In this document: piece by piece, positions 49,588 through 60,916 of the stretch
Position numbering within the stretch: the first letter of the stretch is position 1
Layout: every line of letters starts with the position of its first letter
Notes under the pieces: model-generated
What the model was told of the DNA's origin: nothing
Database searches by the model: none
What the model saw: the letters and a program-made list of their open reading frames with translations, nothing else
Translations under genes and position numbers: made by a program
Source: Nyssa sinensis
Lineage: Eukaryota > Streptophyta > Magnoliopsida > Cornales > Nyssaceae
Reading direction: 5' to 3'
Assembly (NCBI GenBank): GCA_008638375.1
Contig: CM018049.1
Location: 2,468,001 to 2,532,000, forward strand
Length of the DNA stretch: 64,000 nucleotides

Positions 49588-51446
49588 TTCATCATAAATA
49601 AGTCAAACGGAGTCCGAATAAAGTAAATGAATAGTGAATTTTGACTATTTTGGACGTTCTGGACTCAATGGTGTGGTCCGTTTTACGAGACGAGACTCTA
49701 AAAAAAATTACGATACGTTAAAGTACAAATTACCAAATTGCCCCTAATGTAGCCGATGTCCAAATAAGACAAGTTATTAGTGCATTCTTATTATCTCGAC
49801 ACTTCTGAGATCAACGGTGAGGTCCGATTCATGAGACGGGACTCCGAAAAATATGACGCACGAAATGACCAAACTAACCCTAAGGTACCCGAAGCCCAAA
49901 TGAAACTAAAAGATAGTCTATTTTGACTATGTCGGACATTCCAAACCCAACGGTGAAGTCCATAACACCAAAATAGGTACTGAAAATTTAGACACGTGAA
50001 AAAAATAAAACTCATCAAGTCACCACGAGTTGACTAGTAAGACAAATCCTAGGAAGTTAGAATACGTCAGGCCTAAAATTAAATGAAAGAGCATGAATAG
50101 GTAACGATTTAAGGTAAAATGTGAAGTTAACGAGTTCTTTATAATTTTCTTAGGAAATACAAAGGAAAGGGAAAAGCCCACCAGTAGTGCAAACCCGGGG
50201 AATCAAGGTGAGTAACCTCACATTTGAAGTGGAGATTTAATTCCACGAATTTGAATGATGTTTTAAATATCAAATTCTGTTTTTACACAATTCCGTTTTA
50301 AATATTCTGGTATGACATGCTTCCTGAATAATTTACTACTGTTCCTTGAGATATACTTTTGCATGTCTAAAATTTCGATTTCAAATGTTATTATATATAT
50401 CCTGAATTTACATGTTTCACGTATTTCAATACCCTATCATGAGATTATGAACTGTATGTTTTGAATGCTTTTAAATGCATCCACACGAAGGAATTATGGG
50501 TTAAATGCTTTTAAATGCAAGATAAATTGTGCATAAGCACCACGGATTTCTATCGGGTTTCTTAGGAACCCAACTACGATACGAATAAATGCCAGGTAGC
50601 ATGATCTAATCCCCCAGGCATATGAGATATCTCCACGAAAAGTAAAATGGGAATCTGGTTCGAAACGGATTCTGTTAATGAAAGTGATAAGGTGTGTGTT
50701 GAAAATGGAAGCAGGCTTTTTCCTCATTTTCACCATGTATATTTACATGATTTGAAATTCATATACTTTATTTTGAAAGTACAAGTTAGCTTGAATACTT
50801 TAATGTTTCAAAGCCATTGTTTAAAGAATGCATGTACTCTATGTTCCAAGTATACGAGCAATTGGTAGTGAGTATTTTACAAAATTCTCACGTGCGAAAC
50901 CACTACCAATTGAAACCCATGATAGATGTTAGAATTACTCACTGGGCTTTTCGAAGCTCACCCTATTCCCTAACATTTTTCAGGTGATGACGATGGGTGG
51001 ACCCTTGCCCAATTTGGGGAGGAATGATAAGCAGCTCCATTAGGATTCTGGAGATATTTTGGGAAGTATTAGGGCCTATGGTTGGTCAAATTTTGATGTC
51101 GTACTTTTGGGACAATTATGTATTTAAGCCCAAGAGGCAACCACATATGTACTTAAGCCCTTGAGGCATTCGAATATGTATCATGTATAAGACTTTAATT
51201 TTTAGTATGCTCTGATGTGATTATTCATGTGTACCGCTATGAAGAGCGACAGTACCGGACGGTTGTGCGAAAGTTTTTTTAAAAGATTAAAAAAAAAAAA
51301 AGGGTTTTCACGCTTCCGCAAATCAAGGCCGCACCGCTATCCGATACCATCGCCTATGATTTGCCTTGGCCTCAGGCTCCCGGGCCTGAAGGCGGCGGTT
51401 GCGATCCGAGATCCGCACAGGGTGGGTTTCGGGTCGTGACAGTTGA

Positions 51447-52330
51447 CACCTCAGCTCTTGAGCATGCAGACTTGAAATTTTATGTAGCTTATATATATAT
51501 ATATATATCTTGCAGGATATATAGCACAAAAGTGTTGCAGCCAAATTGGCTTTTTTTTAGGGACTTATTCTTTTCCTTGCACAAGTGCAAGGTTCAATTC
51601 TTGTTGGAAGCATTTTGCCCATTTTTCCTCATCTTTTCTCTTTTTATGCCTTGTATGGCATTTTGGTGTATTTCTTGAATTCCCAAAATTGAATTTTAAT
51701 TATCTTAAAAGTCCTTTGGAATTCTCATAAGACTTTTGATTTTTGCACGCTTCACACACATGCCTTTTATTTTATTTTTGATACATTCCATCGTGTTAGT
51801 TTATACCAAAAATATATTATTTTTATCAAAAAATTCTTGATCAATTTTATTTCTTCTTCATATACTTGTATCATTTATTTATTTTGTTCATGTGTCGATT
51901 TCATAAATCGAGATCCTATCAAGTTTTCATAGCCTTCATTGTCTCGTCTTGATGTATTTAAATGTATTTTAATTATTCTCATAGTCCATTGTAATTATTG
52001 GAATAATCCCAATTAAACGCGTTCCCTTTGTGCGTTATGCTAATCTTGCTCAAGTGCACTTCGTGCACTAATTTTTCACATTCACTTGTATGTCAATCCT
52101 TGATTAATCACTAGTTGTAACTTTTATCAATTCATGACCCTCGGCATTAAATTGCATTCTCAAAATTTGTCGTCTCCAATTTTAGAATTGGTTGTTCTCA
52201 TTATACCCGTTGCTTCCGTATTTACAGGTCACTAGTCTTAATTAGCATTGTCCATGGTTAGCGAAGCAAATTAACTTATGATAATCATCATTATCATTAA
52301 TTGCTTTGCTTAATTGGGTGGGGTGTTATA
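51447..52330 (-). mobile_element. Family D LTR, right segment
   Basis: CACCTCAGCTCTTGAGCATGC continues the D LTR after the C/G insert. It matches 28935-29480 in reverse complement and ends TAATTGGGTGGGGTGTTATA (C to T change in the usual TTACA). It includes a plus-strand tRNA-like block with A box CAGCCAAATTGG (51538-51549) and B box GGTTCAATTCT (51591-51601), again antisense to the LTR. Confidence 0.8.
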
Positions 52331-52847
52331 TGATAATCCCTCAAATGAGGACATTCATATTTAGGAAGCTCTATTTTCTTTTCATGCTAATTTAATTATC
52401 ATAGTTTCTTTCAATTTGTCTCTTGGACTTAACACTGTCATTATAGATACTATTTCTTCAAACAAGAAGATTTTTCAAACAAGTCTCACAGTCCTTTTGT
52501 ACTCTTTCTTGTTTAATTCATTAGAAATCTGAAGTGTCGCATGTTTGACTTTTGACTTTCTCAAGACTTTAAACTTAAAGTCTCCAAATTCTAGTATTAG
52601 CGTTTTAGTGCTTGTTTCTTTACTTCTGGGACCTGTGGTTATGGGTCTATTATATCAAAAAATTCTTGATTAAATTCGTTTTCTTCATGTATCGGGTTAA
52701 CCTTGGTCGAGTGCACTTCGTGTACTAATTTCCCATATTTACGAGCTATTAATCCTAATTAGAAATGTCTACAGTTAATACACAATTTATTTCATAAAAA
52801 TCGGCATTATCGTAAATTACTTTGTTTAATTGGGTCGGGATATTACA
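52331..52847 (-). mobile_element. Diverged D-like LTR end
   Basis: The last 230 bp resemble the U3 start of D (AATTGGGTCGGGATATTACA, GTGCACTTCGTGTACTAATTT). The first 250 bp are unassigned. Probably an older D relative. Confidence 0.5.
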
Positions 52848-53939
52848 GGGATACCAGAAGGATATCACACAAGGTCCCAAAGCATGAATAATACCTAAAA
52901 GGGGGGGTTGGATAGGTAGGTCTTGATTTAAAATTTTCTTTCAAGTTAATTACTATTCTTGGTTAAAAAAAAATGATGGCACAAACAATAAAATCACTCC
53001 ATGTTATTAATCCAACATATATACCCATCCACCAATGAATTCGCCAAGATTCAACCAAATATACCAACGTATTCAAACTTCATCTTATTGATCAACTAGC
53101 TTGATTTAATAGCAATTTTCACAATTCGAAGCAAAATCAACTAAGCTATCAATTTTTTATTACAATAAATTTACTAAATCAAGTTTTTCAATAGATCAAA
53201 TTAATGAACAATTATGGAAATATAAAAAATTCAATTTCTAAAATTAAGTAGAAGCATATCAATTAATCACATAGTAAATTGAAAAAGATGAAGAGAAAGG
53301 GATTGCAAGCTTCTTATAGCTAATCCTTCAAACAACCGAACTCTTCCACGATCTCAGACTCCTCCAATCAAACCGCTCAACAATCACGAATCCTCACGAC
53401 CTCGGTGTCCATCGATCGCTCAATGCCAAATCCTTGTGCTTGAACTCCATCTATCATCAATATTGAATTTGACATGAACCAAGGCTCTTTAGATTTGATT
53501 TGGATCGTGTGGACCCAAATCGATCAATAGAAAAGAGAAAAGATGATTATGAATGTCATTAATGAATGATCTCTCATAAGAGCTCCAAGTTTTATCAACA
53601 AATTAGCTCCCACAAGTTAAGACTCTCACTCTATTTTTGGCTACTCTAAATCGTCTTTTAGTCTATTTTCACAAGAGCTTGATTGATCCCCAAGTGGCTA
53701 GAAATCAAAATATAAATCAATTTTTTGCCAAGGGTTCGTTCAAATGAACTATCATTCATTTGAATGAGTACTAGCTTGTTCGAACGAACTAGGCACGAAT
53801 ATCCAACGCGTACAACTCTAAGGTTGCAACTCTTCGTTTGATACAGAGAGTTTGAACGAATGAAAATGAATGAGAATGAACTTTATTTGTTGTTCATTTG
53901 AATAAGCCAAGGCTTCGTTCGAACGAGCAATAGAGAGTT
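52848..53939. other. Unassigned repeat-like segment with palindromes
   Basis: It does not match the LTR families of the window. It begins with a purine-rich stretch (CCTAAAAGGGGGGGTTGG) and has low GC. At the right end it carries three palindromes: 53752-53767 (TCATTCA/TGAATGA), 53778-53789 (GTTCGAACGAAC) and 53915-53926 (TCGTTCGAACGA). No open frame of note. It may be part of another retrotransposon; I cannot name it. Confidence 0.4.
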
Positions 53940-56861
53940 TGTCACGACCCAAAACCCACCCTATGCGAATTCGGGGTCGGTAATCGACATTGTCACTCGG
54001 ACAAGCCGTACAAAATCAAATGAATTGTACAAGAGTGATAATTTTTTTTTCTTTTATGTATCTAGCAAGTGCGGAAGCTACATATATGCAACTCATCTGA
54101 TAACAAATCAAACTCTAACAATCATCAATAAAATTATCTTTAAGTACAATTTCCATCATCATAAATCACCATTTAAGTCCAACATCATTTCTAGTGTCAC
54201 CATGTCACAATATCAAATATTAACATTAACCTTACAGGATATATACATTTAAATTATGACTTGGAGCTATACATCGTCAACGTTACCCACACATACATCA
54301 CTAGCTCCATTAGTCACCATCATTGCATTTCCTTCTATATTGTGTTACACAAGGGTGTATAACAAGAGAATAATTATAGGATTACCAATTCAAAGGGATT
54401 GTCCATCAGGCCAGAATAAGATGGTTCATAAAGGGTTCACAAATGTAATAAAAATGACTAAGCAAGTCAACAAGCACAAATGTATCAACATATGATGTTT
54501 AGCTACCCAAATCAAGAGATTCAAATCGAATACAAAAGATAAGCCTCAAAGGCGTATTTTCACATTCAACGACAACATTATCAAATTAACAAAAGGTGTG
54601 GAATCAAACATATAGAATCTTGAGTCAAATAGATACTATCAACAAATAGGACCTGGCTACCCCCAAACAACACTCATCCAGGTTTACCTTGGATAGTACC
54701 AAGAGCTCTTATCAAATCATGTCATTAGGCTATGTGTTGGGTATCATTCCTAAACACTGACCTGTAGGTCATCAGTATCACAAACGAGCGTTATGACAAG
54801 CACAACCCCAAGTAGTCACAGATAGCATTATCAGACAAAGGATTCCACAAGGTATGTACATATACATAGAATTCAAGGTTCACAACAAGAAAGATTTTAA
54901 TAGTTTTTCAACATCCAAAATCAAGGGTTATAGCAATGCATAAGCAGTCACATCAGGATATTTGCAATAAGAATCTTAATATATCTACAAGGAAGTACAA
55001 ATATCAAACTATAGAATCAAACAACTGATAGGTGTGCATAAAAGAACACAATTTGGCAGCATCGAGAAAGACATAATGGTAACATGGTTAAAGAACACCA
55101 CATATTAGAGTTCGGGTTTACTTACATGGGGTTCTTAGCATTGCATTCCCATACTAGTACCATAGCAGCTATCCCATAGCCTTGTTCCATTTTTTCATCA
55201 TTTGGTTGATCCTATAATCATGAATAAAAAATACATCACATATTGAATTAGTATTGATTCTAATTTCAAGCAACTTTATTCAACATTTTAAGTTCTTTTG
55301 AACTTAGTCTAATTGATTAAGAGGTTTTCAAATTTCTAATTTTGGGTTTTCTATGCTTTATGACTTATGTGGCCCTTTAAGGGTATAATGGTAATTTACA
55401 CTTTAATGTCCCATATTTTTTCGTACATAATTTATGTATTCAGACTTCATTTTTTAGTCCAGTTGGTCCTTATAACATTTACATAGGCCTTTTAATTTCA
55501 TTTATACACTTTTGGTATCTTAATTAAGTCTCAAGGACATATTCGTCATTTTTTAATTTGTTATCGAGTCATATTTTTCTCAAAAGGACGTCACCGTCAA
55601 GTCCAGAATATCGAATATAATTAATTTAGGCTTATCTAGATCTAAATTAGCTTATTTGTGGCTTATATTAGGCCTATGGGCATTTCATAATTTTACACTT
55701 TCACGTGTCGCATTATTTGGTACTTTTTTGCTAAAGTAAACTCCACCATTGAGTCTGAAACATCAAATAAAGTCAGAATATGTCACCTTTGACAATTAAC
55801 TGGCTTTTAGATTACTAAGGGAAGAATAATAATTATGAAAATTCACGTGTCTATATTTCTAGAATTGCGTTTCACAAAACGGACCCTTGCGATTGGGTCC
55901 AGAACGGCTCAAAATGCTGAAGTATGTATTTTCAGTCATTGGAGTTCAATTGGTCACTTAATTAATCATTAAGGCATATTTGAAATTATTCCAGTTTTCC
56001 CATTCACATTTTTTAGGATTTAATTTCACAAATCGGACTCTACCATTGAGTCTAAAATGCCCAAAAACATTGGGTTAGACTTTTTTTTCATTTTCATTGG
56101 CCTTTATTTGGCCTATTTTTGGTCTAAGAACATTTTGGTAATTTCTCTTATAATTAAAAGGATTCAAAATTAATATTTAATTAATTTCCTGAGCCATTTT
56201 GTAATTAACAGAAACTATTGGGGGTCATTTTATAATTAACAGAAAGGTCTGGGGGTCAAAACATAATTTCAAAAACTTTAAAACCCTAGACCATTCGATT
56301 CAGTTAGGTTCTAAGTGAACTAGTCCAATAGGGTTAAAAACTAATTGGTTCATGTGGTTCGTTGCATCATGCTGATGTGAGCCTTATTCTTATATTTTTT
56401 TAATTCTTTAGGCAAAACAATGTCGTTTCAATTAAAACCCAAATCTATTTAAAATTCGGTCAAGACCCGACCCACACACTATTTTTTTTCCTCGCTTTTC
56501 CGATGAAGGCTCCAATCACCTTTTTTAGCGCCAGCGACCATTTTCGGTGACCAAATCAATGGGGTTCAAATCATTTTTGTATAAGGATTCCATATCTAAG
56601 TTCAAAATTTGATTTCATATAGTTTTAAACATCGAAATAAGGGATTACAATCAGCTCCAGCGAGGGGCCGACTTTCCGGTGACCTACTTATTTTCCTATT
56701 TCGAAGGGTTTTACCCACTGGTTTTGTCCCATTTTTCTTCCTATAGGTTTCTGGGAGTGTGGGGAGTGTTTTCCCATTCATAAAATCGACCGAATCATTC
56801 AAAAATTCTCATTTCCAAATCATCATTGCCCGACTATAACTCTCTATTTTTCAATGGTTTT
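53940..56861 (-). mobile_element. Family E LTR
   Basis: Starts TGTCACGACCCAAAACCC, with five 135-160-bp modules (55370-56110; cores near 55588, 55742, 55876 and 56040). CCGGTT-like and TGTCGTTTC blocks follow. It is cut at 56862 by a D-type start. The left flank is GAGTT; no right TSD can be assigned. Confidence 0.78.
55370..56110 (-). repeat. 135-160-bp tandem modules in an E LTR
   Basis: CACCGTCAAGTCCAGAATAT, CCACCATTGAGTCTGAAACAT, GCGATTGGGTCCAGAACGG and CTACCATTGAGTCTAAAATG recur at near-regular spacing, each followed by AATTTAGGCTT or similar. More diverged than in G. Confidence 0.72.
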
Positions 56862-57168
56862 TGTAACACCCCAACCCAATTAAGGAAAACAATTAATGAT
56901 AATGGTGATTATCATAATTTAATTTGCTTCGCTAACCATGGACAATGCTAATTAAGACTAGTGACCCATAAATACAGAAGCAAGGGGTATAATGAGAACA
57001 ACCAATTCTAAAATTAGAGATGACCAATTCTGAGTATGCAATTTAATGCCGAGGGTCATGATTTGATAAAAGTTACGACTAGTGATTAATCGAGGATTGA
57101 CACATAAGTGAATGTGGAAAATTAGTGCACAAAGTGCACTTGAGCAAGATTAGCGTAACGCACGAAGT
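56862..57168 (+). mobile_element. Family D LTR start fragment
   Basis: TGTAACACCCCAACCCAATTAAGG and about 300 bp that match the reverse complement of 52030-52330. It ends abruptly near GCGTAACGCACGAAG, where E-type sequence begins. Confidence 0.75.
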
Positions 57169-57263
57169 CAATGCTAGTTTTAGCAGGTCTGGAAGCAAAA
57201 GGTGATGCCTACTTGCAATGAACACTCTACAATCCTTTTATGACGTCTTTCCTTGAACAGGAT

Positions 57264-57264
57264 G

Positions 57265-57303
<39 letters not shown>
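57264..57303. repeat. TA/GA microsatellite
   Basis: A TA run passes directly into a GA run inside an E LTR. Confidence 0.9.
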
Positions 57304-57304
<1 letters not shown>

Positions 57305-58802
57305 TGTGAGCTATCTTAGCTCAGTAAGTAAATTCCCTCGCTCTGTCATGGGTTAAGGTTAGTTTAAAATAAAAGAATATAAACAAATGGCAAGCAAAGG
57401 ATACAACAAATAACTAGTCATTAAGAGAGTGAATCACTAGAAATGACTCGTGGGTCCAAAAGGGACATCCCAAAATGGCTTGAAAAAGACGGTGTAAGCA
57501 ATTTAATAAGTCAACAATAGGGATTCAACACATATAATATTCAACTGCCAAAAATCACAAGATGTCAAATCGAATCCAATGATAAGCTTGAAAAACGTAT
57601 CCATAATCAAAGAGTACATCATCAGATTACGATCAAAGTATAAGATATGTGATATAAAAAAATGAGTCTAATAGATGGTACCAATAAATAGGGCCTGGCT
57701 ACCCCCAAATAACACTCATTCAAGTTTACCCCTCATCTAGGTTCCTGAATAGCACCAAGAGCTCTTATCAAATATCATGTCCTCTATGAACTAAGTGTTG
57801 GGTATCATTCCCAATCTCCAACCCTAGGTCCAAATTAACATCTAAAGAATTAGGATGGGAGTTGTGATAAACACAACTCCCGACACTCATAATAATGTCA
57901 TAATCAGAGGAATTCTACAAGAAATGTACATATACATGGAATATCAAATTCTTAACAACGAGAAAAATAGTAGTTTTCCAATATCCAAATCAAGAGTTAT
58001 AGAAATGTGCAAGCAATCACATCAAGATATTAGAAAATAGAATCTCAACATATCCACAAGGAAGTACAAGTATCAAATTGTGGAATCAGATAACTGTCAG
58101 GTGTGTATATAGAGTACAAATTAGCAGCATCGAGAAAACATAACTATGACATGGCTAAGAAATACCACATATTAGAGTTCGGGTTTACCTACCTCAAAAA
58201 TGGTTCCTCCTCCCTTCAAGAGGAATTAGACCTCCTTCTCATTTCCTTTTGATGATCCTATAAATCAGGAAACATTATTTAGTTCAATGTTGTTCATAGA
58301 CTTAATCTGATTTTATTGATGAATTTATGGTCTTTTAGTCTTTGGGTCGTATTTTAAGTTTTGGATTTATGCGATTTAAGTTGTAACCAAATTGACTCCT
58401 TTACCCTTCCTTGGTAGCATCATTGTACATTTAAAGTGTCTTAAAAATAGACAATTTCACATATCAGTATTTTAGGCATCTTATTTGGCAAAACGAACTC
58501 CACCGTTGAGTCTGAAAATCGAAAACACTTCGGGTATGTACCCTCATAATTTTTGGAGGTTATTTGGTGGCTTCATTTAGTCTTTAGAACATTTTTGGGA
58601 TTAGTCCAATTTGTTCGTTCACATTTTTTGAGATTTAATTTCACAAATTGGACTCCGTCGTTGAGTCTAGAATGCCCAAAAATATTGGGTTGCATTATCT
58701 TTTTATTCTATTTGGGTATCGGAAACATTTTACTAAATTAATCTATTATATATTATATATTATATATTATATATATATCCGGTTATTATTTTAACAAAGT
58801 GC

Positions 58803-58910
58803 CACAGTGGCACAATGGCTCACGCGTGGGGTTTAAAACCCTCGCATGCGCGAGGTTCTTGAAACTAAGGAGCTGCGGCTCCCCTTTATTTTTCTGATTT
58901 TTGGTAAGCC
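58803..58910 (+). mobile_element. Putative SINE or tRNA-like hairpin cluster
   Basis: Four inverted repeats follow one another: GTGCCAC-A-GTGGCAC, GGGTTT-AAAACCC, CTCGC-ATGC-GCGAG and GGAGC-TGCG-GCTCC. TGGCACAATGGCTCA resembles an A box and GGTTCTTGAAACT a decayed B box, followed by CCCCTTTATTTTT. The other two E LTRs lack this block. I found no convincing TSD. Confidence 0.5.
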
Positions 58911-59869
58911 AAACAACGGACAAGGAATCAAATTAGGGATAGGCTATCCTTATTTCGTCTTTGGTTATCAAATTAGGGATTCCTACATTCATTCCTAAAT
59001 AGTCCCAAACTTATTTAAATTTTAAACATTTTAAACCCCAAATGACGCCATCTCATTAAAATCCCAAATCTATTTTATATTTGGTTCGGGCCCAACCCGA
59101 ATTCGACCCGAGGCCCAATTCGTACAGTGCCTTTTTCCCCGAGACTCCAGCGAGGGTTCTTATCACCCTCTCTAGGACCGGTGACTTTTTTAGGGGGGTT
59201 CAACCCCTTTTTCCATGGAGATCTCACATCCATTTTCAAAAATGGATTTAATGGGTGTTTGACCGTCGAACAAGGCCATTATAGTGGTTACTTCGGTGAG
59301 CCACGCATTTCAAGCGAGCCAATCTTTTCCTATTTCATTAGGTTTTAACCACTGATTTCTCCCCCTTTTTCTTCCTATATGATTCTATGAATGTGGGGAG
59401 TATTTCTCATTCCTAATACCCAACAAAGTTCTCCATAACTCAATCAGTCTCTAAACCTAACCATACCTGCAACTTGATTTTTCTCCTTGGTCTCTTAACC
59501 ATTTTAATTGATTTAAGTTGCAAAATGATCCACATTTCAAGCTCTTTTGAGCCTTGTAATTAGTTTAAAGTTTTAACCATTTAGATAAAAAAAAAAAAAA
59601 AAACAAACTCAGTTTTTACAAATTCCAGGTCTTAATGTTTCTTAGGGTTTGCTTAGCCAAATTTATCCCATTTTAATTCTACTATCTTCTATTATGTATT
59701 TAAATTACTTGCATGCATTTTAACAGCACAAACAGTGGTAAATCTATTTTTTTTTTCTTTTAGAGAAAAGAACTAAGGTTGAGTATTTACCTTCAATGGG
59801 GGTTCTGTCTTCTTGGTTTGCTACTGAATTAGACTAATTGGCCTGGACAGTACCTCTTTTACCTCCTTT

Positions 59870-59894
59870 TTCTTCTTCTTCTTCTTCTTCTTCT
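59870..59894. repeat. TTC microsatellite
   Basis: About eight TTC units near the U3 end of an E LTR. Confidence 0.9.
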
Positions 59895-60236
59895 CCACTT
59901 TCTCTTTCTACTCTCTCTCTATATATCCGCTCACTACACACATGCATGACATATTTGTCTGCCACAGATGCACAACTTATATATATACATGTCATTATAT
60001 ATATACACACATAGGGCTGAGGTGTTGCATGAAAAGTGATTGGGTGTGGCAGTGGTAGAAGGGAATTTTATATAACATATATACAATCATATGAGATATA
60101 TAGCACAAAAGTGCTTGTAGCCTAGCTAGTAATCTTTTTGGGCATCAAATCCTTCTCCTTTTTGGTCAAAGGTTCAAACATTTTGGCCAACATTTTGGCC
60201 TTAGTTTCTCTACTTTTCTTTTCTTAAGCCTTGTTA

Positions 60237-60916
60237 ATGTGCGGCAACAACGTTGGGGCAATTAGGGAACAACCGTTGGGTAAAAATCTTAACCAAGGAG
60301 GTGGCGTGAGGGCTGTCCAAGGTATCTTGACATCCAAAAAAGGTGTTTTTTCAGACCTAAGTTGCAGCAGCAAGGGACTTGTCCCATATAGCTGAAAATA
60401 GGGGAAAGTGGGGTTGCTCAATAAAGTTAAAATTGGGGTTGAAAATGAGGCAAATTCGTTGGGTAAATCATGGAGCCAAATGGTCAACAACATTCAGCAT
60501 AAGGGTTTTAACCCTTAGTATGTGGCCCTATGCGTGAAACAAGACAAGGTAGTGGTCCAAACCCTCGTGAGGTTCTGAATGAAGGGAATAAAATTTGGGC
60601 TACAACTTTAGTGGGTTATTTTTTGGCCCAAAAATTGAATTACCAATGGATTAACAATGTGGCCTTTCGTCTATAGGGCAAAGAGGGGTTAGAAGAAGTG
60701 TTGACTAACGGGAGGGGATTCTTCTTCTTCAAGTTTTTGGATCCTACCTTAACGGTAGCCGTTTTGGAAGAAGGACTGTGGCATTTTTCTAGGCGCCCTA
60801 TAATTTTACAAAAATGAAGGCCTAAAATGAAGCTTTCAAAAAAAGCCTCTAAAACTATTCCAATGTGGGCTCGGTTCTATGACATTCCCTTAGAATTGTG
60901 GACAGCAAGGGGATTA
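60237..60916 (+). pseudogene. LINE ORF1-like DUF4283 protein, decayed and 3'-interrupted
   Basis: The only clear coding relic. From 60593 one frame reads IWATTLVGYFLAQKL, then GFFFFKF, VLEEGLWHF, RRPIILQK and PLELWTARGL. This is the order of the DUF4283 domain found in ORF1 (gag-like) proteins of plant L1-type LINEs and related proteins. Upstream, from 60240, another frame holds a segment with GKSWSQMV, similar to the region before DUF4283. Breaks: in-frame stops at 60393, 60399 and 60516; a frame change around 60555-60575; stops at 60674 (TAG) and 60815 (TGA), both where the family usually has Trp (TGG). A family C LTR cuts the gene at 60917. No endonuclease or reverse transcriptase is seen; any remainder would lie beyond the window. 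Confidence 0.85.

Larger units (their letters stand above)
46033..49591 (-). mobile_element. Family A solo LTR, 3559 bp, TSD TCATA
   Basis: The plus strand starts TGTCACGACCCGAAACC and ends CGGGATATTCA. It is flanked by TCATA on both sides (46028-46032 and 49592-49596). The U3 terminus is an inverted repeat. It carries a 224-bp tandem duplication, the 135-150-bp modules (47600-47860), CCGGTT-rich sequence, a GGGTCGGGTACCGACCC block, a CT microsatellite and TA runs. The 159-codon frame at 48157-48636 is antisense to the LTR and has no domain. Confidence 0.93.
44202..51441 (+). mobile_element. Chimeric C/G solo LTR (3.68 kb net), TSD GTTGA
   Basis: Starts TGTAACACCCCGACCC and ends GGTTTCGGGTCGTGACA, flanked by GTTGA on both sides (44197-44201 and 51442-51446). 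The first part resembles family G: AAACCGCGTCGAAAAA, CAGCCAAACAGGGCC and an antisense tRNA-like block. The last part (from about 50100) resembles family C: GGTGAGTAACCTCACATTTGAAGTGG and the GGCGGCGGTTGCGATCC-type end. It is interrupted by an A solo LTR at 46033-49591. No interior, so solo. Confidence 0.92.
57169..60236 (-). mobile_element. Family E LTR, left-truncated
   Basis: Colinear with the E copies at 38861 and 53940: TTAGCTCAGTAAGTAAATTCC, GGCTACCCCCAAATAACACTC, CCACCGTTGAGTCTGAAAATC and GGTCTCTTAACCATTTT. Near the U3 end are TTC and CT runs, GGGCTGAGGTGTTGCATG and a degenerate tRNA-like block (A box TAGCCTAGCTAG at 60118-60129, GGTTCAAACA near 60171). The right limit is approximate. 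Confidence 0.72.

Noticed and set aside
52331..52847. A complete LTR pair with 51447-52330
   Set aside because: Only about 230 bp at the outer ends match; no PBS, polypurine tract or TSD was found.
60224..60493. 89-codon minus-strand frame
   Set aside because: It is the antisense shadow of the LINE ORF1 relic, whose recognisable motifs are on the plus strand.
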